Source: G963708325 sp963708325
GTDB lineage: Bacteria > Actinomycetota > Thermoleophilia > Solirubrobacterales > 70-9
Assembly (NCBI GenBank): GCA_963708325.1
Contig: OY970203.1
Coordinates: 2,728,001-2,792,000 of the forward strand
Length of the DNA stretch: 64,000 bases
Direction: 5' to 3'
The translations under genes were made by a program, and so were the position numbers. Positions 16,506-24,108 of this stretch are shown in pieces. The notes under the pieces are model-generated. The model was not told where the DNA came from and did no database searches. It saw nothing but the letters and a program-made list of their open reading frames with translations. How positions within the stretch are numbered: the first letter of the stretch is position 1; each line of letters begins with the position of its first letter.

Positions 16506-17507
16506 TTACTCGTCGAACGCCTCGAACCGGATCAGCTCGCCCTCCCGCGTCTCGCGCACCCGCCCGTCATTGATCAGCAGGTCGACGTGGCCGATCACCT
16601 CGGACAGCGTCAGGTAGGCCTGGGTGACGGCGACGTTCCCCCACAGCTCCTGGGCGATCTCGTGCCCGGTGCGGGGGTGCTCCGCGATCAGCGCGTGGAT
16701 CTTCTCGGCGCGCCGGCGGTGAAGCTCGAAGCGCTCGTCGATCAGTGCGACGTGGTCGGTGATCGGCTCGCCGTGGCCCGATAGAACGATCTCGGCGGGA
16801 AGCTCGCGCGTCCTTCTCAGCGAGTCGAGGTAGGCGACGAGCGCCTGCGGGCGCTCCCCGGAGTCGTCCAGCGGCCGCGTGATCAGCGGGTTCGACGAGA
16901 CCTTCGCGATCAGGTGGTCGGCGGCGATCAGTATGCGGCGATCGGCGTCCCAGAAGATCGTGTCCGAGGGGCTGTGGCCGGGGCGGTGAAGCACCCCAAG
17001 CGTGCGGTCGCGAAGCTCGAGGCCCTCGCCGTCGTGCAGCGGCCGCGTCACCTTGGCCTTGGAGCCCCAGGCGCGGAAGCTGCGGCTGACGCTCTGCAGG
17101 GCGCGGACGACGTCCTCGGACACCCCGTGGCTCAGCATCAGCTCGGCGGCGAAGCGGTCGTCGCGCTCGGCGTCGTCGCCGAAGTTCTCGATGAAGGGCA
17201 CGGCGGCGTTGATCGCGGCGACCTCGGCGCCCGAGCGCCGGGCGACGATGTCCACGAGCCCGAGGTGGTCGATGTGCTGATGGGTGATCACGACCAGCTC
17301 GAGGTCCTCGATCGCGCGGCCGTGGCCGGCCAGCTGGCGCTCCAGCTCGTCCAGCGACTTCCCCGAGTTGGGACCGGCGTCGACCAGCGTCAGCGGCTCG
17401 TCCTCGATCAGGTAGACGTTCACCCGCCCCACCTGGAACGGCGTCGGGATCCGCAGCGTCTGGATGCCCTCCTCGGCGGCGCGGGCCAGCGCCTGCTCAG
17501 CGGTCAC
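16506..17507 (-). CDS. Metallo-beta-lactamase-fold hydrolase
   Basis: This 333-residue protein has the MBL metal motif THQHIDHLGL, giving H76, H78, D80 and H81. Further ligands are in LHRPGHSPSD and the Asp of AADHLI, and it ends in a C-terminal winged-helix-like region (about 255-333). This layout matches the glyoxalase II/LACTB2-like hydrolases, which often act on thioesters or RNA. The GTG at 17507 overlaps the stop of the phosphomannomutase gene by four bases, so the two are co-transcribed. The reading frame continues upstream across the neighbour without homology. The substrate is unknown. Confidence 0.88.
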   Translation of the reverse strand: MTAEQALARAAEEGIQTLRIPTPFQVGRVNVYLIEDEPLTLVDAGPNSGKSLDELERQLAGHGRAIEDLELVVITHQHIDHLGLVDIVARRSGAEVAAINAAVPFIENFGDDAERDDRFAAELMLSHGVSEDVVRALQSVSRSFRAWGSKAKVTRPLHDGEGLELRDRTLGVLHRPGHSPSDTIFWDADRRILIAADHLIAKVSSNPLITRPLDDSGERPQALVAYLDSLRRTRELPAEIVLSGHGEPITDHVALIDERFELHRRRAEKIHALIAEHPRTGHEIAQELWGNVAVTQAYLTLSEVIGHVDLLINDGRVRETREGELIRFEAFDE

Positions 17508-18892
17508 GCCCGGATCAGCCCCAGCACCTCGTCGCGTCGCTCCTCCATGTCGGCTGCCGAGATCAGCGACTCGAGGTTGAGCCGCAGCAGGGGCTCGGTG
17601 TTCGACGGGCGGACGTTGAAGTGCCAATCCGCGTAGTCGACCGAGACGCCGTCGAGCCGGCTCACCTCGCCGTCGGAGTAGCGCTCGGCCAGCTCCTCCA
17701 TCTTCGCGCCCTGGTCGTTCACCTCGGAGTTGATCTCGCCGGAGATGAAGTAGCGCTCGTGGAAGGGGCGCAGCAGCTCGGACAGCGGCTTGGCCTCGAC
17801 GCAGAGCAGCTCCAGCACGAGCAGCGCCGGCAGGGTGCCCGAGTCGGCGCAGTAGAAGTCGCGGAAGTAGTAGTGGCCCGAGACCTCGCCGCCGAAGGCG
17901 GCGGCGGTCTCGCGCATCCGCGACTTGAAGAAGGCGTGGCCGACGCGGTTGACGTGGGAGGAGCCCCCCGCGGCGGCGACGGTGTCGGGCACCGCGCGGC
18001 TGGCGCGGACGTCGTAGAGGATCGTCGCCCCGGGCTCCCGCCGCAGCACCTGCATCGCCAGCAGGGCGGTGAGGAAGTCGCCGTCGACGAACCGCCCCTG
18101 CTCGTCGATGAAGAAGCAGCGGTCGGCGTCGCCGTCCCAGGCGATGCCGAGGTCGGCCCCCTCGCCGCGGACCTGGTCGACGACGAAGCGGCGGTTCTCC
18201 TCGAGCATCGGGTTCGGCTCGTGGTCGGGGAAGTTGCCGTCCGGGGTCCAATATGTCTTCACCAGCTCGATGTCGAGCCGGTCCACCAGCGGCCCCACCA
18301 TCGGGCCGGCCATCCCGTTGCCGCCGTCGAGGACGACCTTCAGGCCAGCGATCCGCTCCGGCTCGACGAACCCGAGCGCCGCCCGGTGGAAGTCCGCCGC
18401 GACGTCCACCTCTTCGACCGAGCCGCCTCCCGGGGGATCGGGGAGCCCGGACTCGATCTCGACGCGGACGTCGTCGATCCCCGCGTCGCCGGAGAGGGCG
18501 AGCGCGCCCTCCCGCACGAGCTTGACGCCGGTGTAGGCCTTCGGGTTGTGCGAGGCAGTGACCATCGCGCCGCCGTCGAGGCCGCGCGAGCCGACGAGGA
18601 AATAGAGCATCTCGGTTGCCACCTCGCCGGCGTCCAGCACGCGCACCCCCTCGGCGACGAGCCCGCCTCGCACGCGCGCCGCGATCTCGGGGGCGGTGAT
18701 GCGCATGTCGCGGCCGAGGCCGATGCGCAGCTCCGCCGCCGGCTTGCCGGCGAGGCGGGAGATCACGCGGGCGAAACCGCGGCCGACGAGCTCGGCCACG
18801 TCGCCGTCGATCTCGTCGCCGTAGAGGCCGCGGACGTCGTAGGCCTTGAAGACCTGCGCCGGCACCGGCGTCGCGGCGCCGGCGTCAGCCAC
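17504..18892 (-). CDS. manB: Phosphomannomutase/phosphoglucomutase
   Basis: The enzyme interconverts hexose 6- and 1-phosphates, feeding GDP-mannose or UDP-glucose synthesis. The 462-residue protein has all four alpha-D-phosphohexomutase motifs: the phosphoserine loop MVTASHNPKAY (Ser114), the magnesium site DGDAD (253-257), the sugar loop GEVSGHYYF near 327, and the phosphate loop RPSNTEP near 425. It starts at GTG 18892, overlapping the end of the upstream HIT gene by eight bases, and its stop overlaps the start of the MBL gene. The three genes form one minus-strand operon. Mannose against glucose specificity cannot be read from sequence. Confidence 0.94.
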   Translation of the reverse strand: MADAGAATPVPAQVFKAYDVRGLYGDEIDGDVAELVGRGFARVISRLAGKPAAELRIGLGRDMRITAPEIAARVRGGLVAEGVRVLDAGEVATEMLYFLVGSRGLDGGAMVTASHNPKAYTGVKLVREGALALSGDAGIDDVRVEIESGLPDPPGGGSVEEVDVAADFHRAALGFVEPERIAGLKVVLDGGNGMAGPMVGPLVDRLDIELVKTYWTPDGNFPDHEPNPMLEENRRFVVDQVRGEGADLGIAWDGDADRCFFIDEQGRFVDGDFLTALLAMQVLRREPGATILYDVRASRAVPDTVAAAGGSSHVNRVGHAFFKSRMRETAAAFGGEVSGHYYFRDFYCADSGTLPALLVLELLCVEAKPLSELLRPFHERYFISGEINSEVNDQGAKMEELAERYSDGEVSRLDGVSVDYADWHFNVRPSNTEPLLRLNLESLISAADMEERRDEVLGLIRA

Positions 18893-19376
18893 GCTCGAAT
18901 CCGGCCTTCAGGGCTGCGTAGCTGTCCTCCAGCGACTGCGGCATCACGCGCGTGTCTGCGAGCACCGGCATGAAGTTCGTGTCGCCGCCCCAGCGCGGGA
19001 CGACGTGGAGATGGATGTGGCTCTCCATCCCCGCTCCGGCAACGCGGCCCTGGTTGACGCCGACGTTGTAGCCGTCAGGCCCGTAGGCGTCGCCGAGGAT
19101 GCGGATCGCGCGCTGCGCCAGGGCCATCATCTCGGCGACGGACTCCTCGTCGAGCTGCTCCAGCGCCGCCACGTGCTCGAACGGCGCCACCATCAGGTGG
19201 CCGTTCGTGTACGGAAAGGTGTTGAGGATCACGAAGCAGCGCTCGCCACGGTGGACCACGAACGTCGCCTCGTCGTCGCCTTCGGCGGGCTTGGTGCAGA
19301 AGATGCACTCCTCGTTCTTGGCGGCGTCCTTCACGTAGGCAAGGCGCCAGGGCGCCCAGATGCGCTGGTTTGCCAC
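18885..19376 (-). CDS. HIT-family Ap4A phosphorylase-like protein
   Basis: This 163-residue protein resembles the actinobacterial Ap4A phosphorylase group (the Mycobacterium Rv2613c type). It has an IWAPWRLAYVKD N-terminal block, CIFC, NTFPYTNGHLMVAP, and the catalytic HIT motif SHIHLHVVPRW. These enzymes split diadenosine tetraphosphate using inorganic phosphate. It starts at GTG 19376, nine bases after a TAGGAT box, and is the first gene of the HIT-phosphomannomutase-MBL operon. Its promoter is back to back with that of the beta-propeller lipoprotein across 73 bases. Confidence 0.9.
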   Translation of the reverse strand: MANQRIWAPWRLAYVKDAAKNEECIFCTKPAEGDDEATFVVHRGERCFVILNTFPYTNGHLMVAPFEHVAALEQLDEESVAEMMALAQRAIRILGDAYGPDGYNVGVNQGRVAGAGMESHIHLHVVPRWGGDTNFMPVLADTRVMPQSLEDSYAALKAGFERG

Positions 19377-19385
19377 GAGACCCGA

Positions 19386-19391
19386 ATCCTA
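19386..19391 (-). promoter_or_regulatory. -10 element for the HIT-manB-MBL operon
   Basis: TAGGAT on the minus strand lies nine bases before the GTG at 19376. No ribosome-binding site is visible, consistent with leaderless expression. Confidence 0.55.
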
Positions 19392-19436
19392 GGGGCCCGG
19401 GGCCGAAGCCATGGCCGGGCTTTAGGTTGGGCTGCA

Positions 19437-19442
19437 TAGGAT
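19437..19442 (+). promoter_or_regulatory. -10 element for the beta-propeller lipoprotein (leaderless)
   Basis: TAGGAT is followed by seven bases and the GTG at 19450. It is divergent from the promoter at 19386-19391. Confidence 0.6.
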
Positions 19443-19449
19443 CCGCGCG

Positions 19450-20544
19450 GTGAGCGCTCGATCGAAAGCGGTGGCGGCGACGCTTGCCGCCGCGTTCGCC
19501 GCCGGCTGCGGCGGTTCGGGGCACGCCGCGAAGAGCGACCCGGACGCCTCCGCGCGGACGTCACCGCCGCGGCACGCCGCCCCCGCCGGGCCGCCGACGA
19601 AGGGGGAGACCGCGCGGCGGCTGCTCGGCCTGCCGGCCGTGCCCGACCGTCCTCCGGTGCCGGGCTACGTGATGATCGCCGACCGCGAGAACAACCGGAT
19701 CGTCGTCGTCTCGCCGCGCAAGCGCGTCGTCTGGACCTTCCCGGGACCCCACGACCTGCGCAGCGGCCAGAGCTTCGCCGGGCCCGACGACGCGTTCCTG
19801 ACCCCGGACGGCCGCGGCATCATCACCAACGAGGAGTTCCAGGAGACGATCGCCCTGATCCGCCTCGCAAAGCGGCCGCGGGTCGTGTTCGAGTACGGGC
19901 ACAGCGGCGTGGCCGGCAGCGGGCCGGGCTACCTGTCGCACCCCGACGACGCCTACCTGCTGCCCAACGGGCTGATCAGCGTCGCCGACATCGTCAACTG
20001 CCGGGTGATCTACCTGAAGCGCAGCGGCAGGATCGTGCGCTCGATCGGCAGCGCCGGGAACTGCACGCACGATCCGCCGCGCTCGCTTTCGTCGCCCAAC
20101 GGCGACACCCCGCTGCCCGACGGCGGCGTGCTGGTCACCGAGATCGGCGGCTACGTGGACCGGATCGACCGCCACGGTCACCTGCGCTGGTCGATCCACA
20201 CGCCGACCTCGTATCCCTCCGACGCGCAGCTGCTGGGCAACGGCAACGTGCTGGTGGCCGGCTTCGACGACCCCGGCCACATCTACGTGATCACGCCGAA
20301 GGGGCGGGTGGTGTGGACCTACGGCCCGAGCGGCGGCCACGGGATGCTGAACAAGCCCTCGCTCGCCGTCCCGTTCCCGCACGGGCTGATCGCCGCCACC
20401 GACGACTACGGCCAGCGGGTCGTCGTGATCGACCCCCGCAGCAAGAAGATCGTCTGGGAGTACGGCCACCTCGACCAGCCGGGGTCGGCGCCGGGCTACC
20501 TGAACAAGCCGGACGGCCTCGACCTGATCCGGTCGGCGGGCTAG
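19450..20544 (+). CDS. Lipoprotein with beta-propeller (NHL/PQQ-like) repeats
   Basis: This 364-residue protein begins with a lipoprotein signal peptide (KAVAATLAAAFAAGC, acylated Cys near residue 19). A Pro/Ala-rich linker follows, then repeated beta-propeller blades of the form 'NNRIVVVSPRKRVVWTF'. Related blades are RIVRSIGS, HLRWSIHTP, RVVWTYGPSG and KKIVWEYGHLD, each ending with an aromatic Trp/Tyr. Such propellers bind ligands or partners outside the cell; some are arylsulfotransferase-like, but no catalytic His could be assigned. The stop overlaps the stop of convergent corA at CTAG. Confidence 0.82.
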   Translation: MSARSKAVAATLAAAFAAGCGGSGHAAKSDPDASARTSPPRHAAPAGPPTKGETARRLLGLPAVPDRPPVPGYVMIADRENNRIVVVSPRKRVVWTFPGPHDLRSGQSFAGPDDAFLTPDGRGIITNEEFQETIALIRLAKRPRVVFEYGHSGVAGSGPGYLSHPDDAYLLPNGLISVADIVNCRVIYLKRSGRIVRSIGSAGNCTHDPPRSLSSPNGDTPLPDGGVLVTEIGGYVDRIDRHGHLRWSIHTPTSYPSDAQLLGNGNVLVAGFDDPGHIYVITPKGRVVWTYGPSGGHGMLNKPSLAVPFPHGLIAATDDYGQRVVVIDPRSKKIVWEYGHLDQPGSAPGYLNKPDGLDLIRSAG

Positions 20545-21557
20545 AGCCAGCCGCGGCGGCGGAAGAAGGCGAGCAGGCCGCCCAGCATCACGACCATGAC
20601 CCCGGCGATGATCCAGAACGCCTCCGTCGAGCCCTCGCCGGGAACGCCGACGTTCATCCCCCAGATGCTGGCGACGAGCGTGAGCGGCAGCAGGATCACG
20701 CTGATCACGGTGAGCACGCGAAGGATGTCGTTGAGCCCGTGCGAGATCACCGACTCGTTGGTGTCCTCGAGCGCCTCCACGACCTCCTTGTAGTTCTCCA
20801 GCAGGTCCCAGATCCGCTCGTGCGCGTCGACGACGTCGTCGAAGTAGATCTCGAGGTCGAGGTCAGGCGCCAGGTAGCGGCCCTTGACCTTCTCGAGGTC
20901 GCGCAGGACCGGACGCTGCGGGCGGATCACCTTGCGGAAGTTGATGATCTCCTGCTTCACGTTGGAGATGTCGCGGACGACCTCGCGGGAGCGGCCGGAG
21001 AAGATCTGCTCCTCGACCGCGTCGAGCTTGTTCCCGATCTTGCGCAGCATCGGGAAGCAGTAGTCGAAGCCGTCGTCGACGATCCGGTACAGCAGGTAGC
21101 CCGAGCCGCGCGAGAACACCTGCTCGCGCAGCTCCTCCTTGGACCGGCAGCGCTCGAACAGGTACTCGACCGGCTGCAGCGGCTGGTTGGGGATCGAGAT
21201 CAGAAAGCCCGGCCCCACGAACAGGTCGAGCTCGCCCGCGTTGAGGCGGCCGACGGCGGGGTCGTAGACGGGGAAGTGCAGGACGATGAACAGGTAGTCG
21301 TCGTACTCGTCGATCTTCGGGCGCTGGTTGCGCGAGACGACGTCCTCGATGTCGAGGGCGTGGAACTCGAAGTGCTCCTCCAGCCAGGCGGCCTCCAGCG
21401 GCCCGGGGGACTCGATGTTGACCCAGCGAAGACCCTCGCCCTCAACGGTCTCGACGCGCGGCCCCTGGCGCTCAGGCGCGGCTGGCGAGATCAGCTCGCC
21501 GGCGCTCCGCCCGCGCCGCAGCCGCGGCCGCAGTCTGTGCTTCGGGAGGTTCGGCAT
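20541..21557 (-). CDS. corA: CorA-family magnesium/cobalt transporter
   Basis: CorA forms pentameric channels for magnesium uptake. The 338-residue protein has a large N-terminal cytoplasmic domain (WVNIESPGPLEAAWLEEHF, YDDYLFIVLHFP) and a long helix. Two C-terminal membrane segments are joined by the signature GMN at 300-302 (SIWGMNVG), and the protein ends in a basic FFRRRGWL tail. It starts with ATG 21557 and diverges from the SAM riboswitch region. Magnesium against cobalt or zinc preference is not determined by the sequence. Confidence 0.95.
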   Translation of the reverse strand: MPNLPKHRLRPRLRRGRSAGELISPAAPERQGPRVETVEGEGLRWVNIESPGPLEAAWLEEHFEFHALDIEDVVSRNQRPKIDEYDDYLFIVLHFPVYDPAVGRLNAGELDLFVGPGFLISIPNQPLQPVEYLFERCRSKEELREQVFSRGSGYLLYRIVDDGFDYCFPMLRKIGNKLDAVEEQIFSGRSREVVRDISNVKQEIINFRKVIRPQRPVLRDLEKVKGRYLAPDLDLEIYFDDVVDAHERIWDLLENYKEVVEALEDTNESVISHGLNDILRVLTVISVILLPLTLVASIWGMNVGVPGEGSTEAFWIIAGVMVVMLGGLLAFFRRRGWL

Positions 21558-21633
21558 CGCTCTGGCTCATCTCGTCGTTTCCCCTGGGGGGAAGGTTACG
21601 CGACGTGCCCGCGTCGGCCGCAATCGCCCCTGC

Positions 21634-21639
21634 TATATT
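21634..21639 (+). promoter_or_regulatory. -10 element for the SAM-riboswitch transcript
   Basis: TATATT lies about 20 bases before the riboswitch P1 stem, so transcription would begin near 21646 and include the complete aptamer. Confidence 0.6.
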
Positions 21640-21657
21640 CGACGCCTTACATAGCGC

Positions 21658-21771
21658 CGCATCAAGAGGGGTGGAGGGACTGGCCCGATGAAGCCCCGGC
21701 AACCCCCTCGGACCTCGGTCCGAGGAAGGTGCCAAGTCCAGCAGGCGAAGTCGACAAGCCTGGGAGATGCG
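21658..21771 (+). promoter_or_regulatory. SAM-I riboswitch (S-box) aptamer
   Basis: The conserved S-box core is present: ATCAAGAG, then GGTGGAGGGA, CTGGCCCGATGAAG and CCGGCAACC, later GGTGCCAAGTCC, and the closing GGGAGATG. The P1 stem pairs CGCATC (21658-21663) with GATGCG (21766-21771). S-adenosylmethionine binding stabilises P1 and normally lets a downstream terminator form. A terminator follows at 21784. The controlled genes are the ThrC-like enzyme and the sulfur carrier. Confidence 0.96.
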
Positions 21772-21783
21772 CAAGTCCGATCG

Positions 21784-21818
21784 GACCTCTGCTCAACTCA
21801 CAGGCAGAGGTCTTTTTT
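21784..21818 (+). terminator. Intrinsic terminator of the SAM-I riboswitch (expression platform)
   Basis: GACCTCTGC (21784-21792) pairs perfectly with GCAGAGGTC (21804-21812) around an 11-base loop and is followed by six T residues. Just upstream is a small palindrome (GTCCGATCGGAC, 21775-21786) that overlaps the stem and may take part in the antiterminator. When SAM is plentiful, transcription should stop here, eight bases before the ATG at 21826. Confidence 0.9.
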
Positions 21819-21825
21819 CGGACGG

Positions 21826-23055
21826 ATGGCCGTACAAGCGCTGAAGTGCAAGGAATGCGGGGAGACCTATCCCCTCGACGCGCGATTCGTCTGCGAGCAG
21901 TGCTTCGGCCCGCTCGAGGTTGCATACGACTTCTCCGCGCTGGACCCGGCGGAGGCCAAGCGCAAGATCCAGGCGGGCTCGCGCGGGATCTGGCGCTACG
22001 CCGACTTCCTCCCGTTCGACAGCCGCCCCGACGACCACCTCGAGCCGGGACTGACGCCGCTGATCCGGGCCGACAGGCTCGCCGAGCGGCTCGGGATCGG
22101 CGAGGTGTGGGTGAAGAACGACGCCGCCAACCCGACCCACTCCTTCAAGGACCGCGTCGTCGCCGTCGCCGTCGCGAAGGCGCGGGAGCTGGGCTTCGAC
22201 ACCGTCGCCTGCGCGTCCACCGGGAACCTCGCCAACGCCGTCGCAGCCCACGCCGCCGCGGCCGGGCTCGACTCCTACGTCTTCGTCCCCGCCGACCTCG
22301 AGGAGCAGAAGCTGATCGCCACCGGGATCTACGGCACCCGCCTGGTCGGCGTGCGGGGCACCTACGACGACGTCAACCGGCTGTGCACGGAGCTTTCGCA
22401 GACGCGGCCGTGGGCGTTCGTCAACGTCAACCTGCGTCCCTACTACGCCGAGGGCTCCAAGTCGCTCGCCTACGAGACCGTCGAGCAGCTCGGCTGGAAG
22501 CTGCCCGACCGGGTCGTCTGCCCGATCGCGTCGGGATCCCTGTTCACGAAGATCGGCCGCGGCTTCGACGAGTGGCGCCAGCTGGGGCTGGTCGAGGGGG
22601 ACCTGCCGGTCTTCAACGGCGCCCAGCCGCTGGGCTGCAGCCCGGTGGCTACGGCATTCGGCGAGGGCCACGAGATCTGCAAGCCGGTGCGCCCGGACAC
22701 GATCGCCAAGAGCCTTGCGATCGGGAACCCCGCCGACGGCCCCTACGCGCTCGAGCTGGCCCGCCGCACCGAGGGGAGCGTCGACTCGGCCAGCGACGAC
22801 GAGATCCGCGACGGGATCCGGCTGCTGGCGGAGACGACCGGTGTGTTCACCGAGACCGCCGGGGGCGTCACCATCGCGGTGCTGGCCAAGCTCGCCGAAC
22901 GCGGCGACATCGGCTCCGGCGAGAGCGTCGTCGTCTACATCACCGGCGAGGGGCTGAAGACCCTCGACGCGGCCCGCGATAGATTCCGGATGGATGAGAT
23001 CGAGCCCACGGTCGAGAGCTTCGAGAGCGCGGTCCCGGAGACCGTCACGGCGTAG
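21826..23055 (+). CDS. thrC: Threonine-synthase-like PLP enzyme with N-terminal zinc ribbon, SAM-regulated
   Basis: This 409-residue PLP enzyme of the threonine synthase type has an N-terminal four-Cys ribbon (C8, C11, C23, C26), PLP lysine K108 in PTHSFKDRVV, a CASTGNLANAVAAHAA phosphate loop, and the C-terminal fold-type II core. Threonine synthase converts O-phosphohomoserine to threonine. However, the gene is controlled by a SAM riboswitch and is followed after nine bases by a ThiS/MoaD-like sulfur carrier. That fits methionine or homocysteine synthesis better than threonine synthesis, because SAM would otherwise shut off threonine production. I therefore infer a sulfur-accepting role on O-phosphohomoserine; the family call itself is firm. 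There is no clear ribosome-binding site before ATG 21826. Confidence 0.9.
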   Translation: MAVQALKCKECGETYPLDARFVCEQCFGPLEVAYDFSALDPAEAKRKIQAGSRGIWRYADFLPFDSRPDDHLEPGLTPLIRADRLAERLGIGEVWVKNDAANPTHSFKDRVVAVAVAKARELGFDTVACASTGNLANAVAAHAAAAGLDSYVFVPADLEEQKLIATGIYGTRLVGVRGTYDDVNRLCTELSQTRPWAFVNVNLRPYYAEGSKSLAYETVEQLGWKLPDRVVCPIASGSLFTKIGRGFDEWRQLGLVEGDLPVFNGAQPLGCSPVATAFGEGHEICKPVRPDTIAKSLAIGNPADGPYALELARRTEGSVDSASDDEIRDGIRLLAETTGVFTETAGGVTIAVLAKLAERGDIGSGESVVVYITGEGLKTLDAARDRFRMDEIEPTVESFESAVPETVTA

Positions 23056-23064
23056 CCGCTAGCG

Positions 23065-23337
23065 ATGGCGATCACGGTGAAGATCCCGTCGCAGCTTCGC
23101 GCCGCCACGGACGGCGAGGCCGAGCTGAAGGTGACCGGCGAGACCGTCGGCGAGGCCCTGGACGCCGTCTTCGACCAGCACGAGGGCCTGAAGGAGCGGA
23201 TCACCCAGGACGGCGATCTGCGCCGCTTCGTCAACGTCTACGTCTCGGGGGAGGACATCCGCTTCCAGGACGGGCTCCAGACCCCGGTCAGCGATGGCGA
23301 CGAGGTGACGATCCTCCCGGCCGTGGCCGGCGGCTAG
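23065..23337 (+). CDS. ThiS/MoaD/CysO-like sulfur carrier protein
   Basis: This 90-residue beta-grasp protein has the ubiquitin-like pattern of MoaD/ThiS/CysO (ITVKIPSQLRAATDGEAELKV, then VNVYVSGEDIRF, then DGDEVTILPAVAGG) and ends in a free Gly-Gly, ready for activation to a thiocarboxylate. No JAMM protease gene is near, and none would be needed because the Gly-Gly is already exposed. It lies nine bases after the ThrC-like gene under the same SAM riboswitch. By analogy with CysO/CysM in mycobacteria and with the HcyS system, it would donate sulfur to the neighbouring PLP enzyme. Confidence 0.9.
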   Translation: MAITVKIPSQLRAATDGEAELKVTGETVGEALDAVFDQHEGLKERITQDGDLRRFVNVYVSGEDIRFQDGLQTPVSDGDEVTILPAVAGG

Positions 23338-23367
23338 CGAGCTGCGCCCCGGCGGCCGGCGCCGGGC

Positions 23368-23373
23368 GATAAT
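23368..23373 (+). promoter_or_regulatory. -10-like element for the NDP-sugar genes
   Basis: GATAAT is followed by eight bases and the ATG at 23382. It differs from TANNNT at the first base, but the spacing is the same as at other leaderless starts in the window. Confidence 0.45.
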
Positions 23374-23381
23374 CCGCGGTC

Positions 23382-24101
23382 ATGGAACGCACCGAGCAGG
23401 TCGTGATCCTGTCCGGCGGGCGCGGCACGCGCCTGCAGGAGCGCACGGCCGAGATCCCCAAGGCGCTGGTCGAGATCGGTGGCCGGCCGATCGTCTGGCA
23501 CGTGATCCAGATCTACGCGGCGCAGGGGTTTCGCCGCTTCCTGCTGCTCGTCGGCTATCGCGGCGAGATGATCTGGCGCTTCGTCGCCGACACAGAGTGG
23601 CCCGAGGGGGTCGAGGTCGAGTGCGTCGACACCGGCGCCGACACCCCGACCGGCGGGCGGATCGCCCGGGTGCGCGAGCAGCTCTCCGGCGGCACGTCGT
23701 GCGCGACCTACGCCGACGGGCTCGCCGACATCGACCTCGCCGCCCTGCTCGACTTCCACCGTGGCCACGGCGACGCCGCGACGATGACCGTCGTCCAGCC
23801 GCAGCTTCAGTTCGGCGTCGCCGACCTCGACGGGGCCGGGATCGTGGCCGGCTTCCACGAGAAGCCGCGCTTCGACGGCTGGATCAACGGCGGCTTCTTC
23901 TGCTTCGAGCCCGGCGGGCTCGACTACATCGGCGCGGACGACGTCCTGGAGGCCGGGCCGCTGGAGCGCCTCGCCGGCGACGGCCGCCTGCACGCCTACC
24001 GCCACACGGGGTTCTGGGACTGCATGGACACCTACAAGGACGCGGTCATGCTCAACGACCTCTGGTCGCAGGGCGACGCGCCCTGGAACGTGTGGAGCTG
24101 A
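23382..24101 (+). CDS. rfbF: Sugar-1-phosphate nucleotidyltransferase (glucose-1-phosphate cytidylyltransferase-like)
   Basis: This 239-residue nucleotidyltransferase has the signature SGGRGTRLQERTAEIPKAL near residue 10 and IGGRPIVWHVIQIYA. It ends with the GFWDCMDTYKD motif typical of RfbF, which makes CDP-glucose from CTP and glucose 1-phosphate, the first step to CDP-linked deoxysugars. The next gene, seven bases later, is a CDP-glucose 4,6-dehydratase-like enzyme, which supports this role. Other family members use dTTP or GTP, so the CTP preference is inferred from motif and partner. Confidence 0.85.
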   Translation: MERTEQVVILSGGRGTRLQERTAEIPKALVEIGGRPIVWHVIQIYAAQGFRRFLLLVGYRGEMIWRFVADTEWPEGVEVECVDTGADTPTGGRIARVREQLSGGTSCATYADGLADIDLAALLDFHRGHGDAATMTVVQPQLQFGVADLDGAGIVAGFHEKPRFDGWINGGFFCFEPGGLDYIGADDVLEAGPLERLAGDGRLHAYRHTGFWDCMDTYKDAVMLNDLWSQGDAPWNVWS

Positions 24102-24108
24102 GCCCGCG

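Noticed and set aside
21784..21818. The riboswitch terminator as the end of an upstream gene
   Set aside because: The upstream gene corA is on the other strand; the hairpin follows the SAM aptamer and overlaps its switching region, so it is the expression platform.
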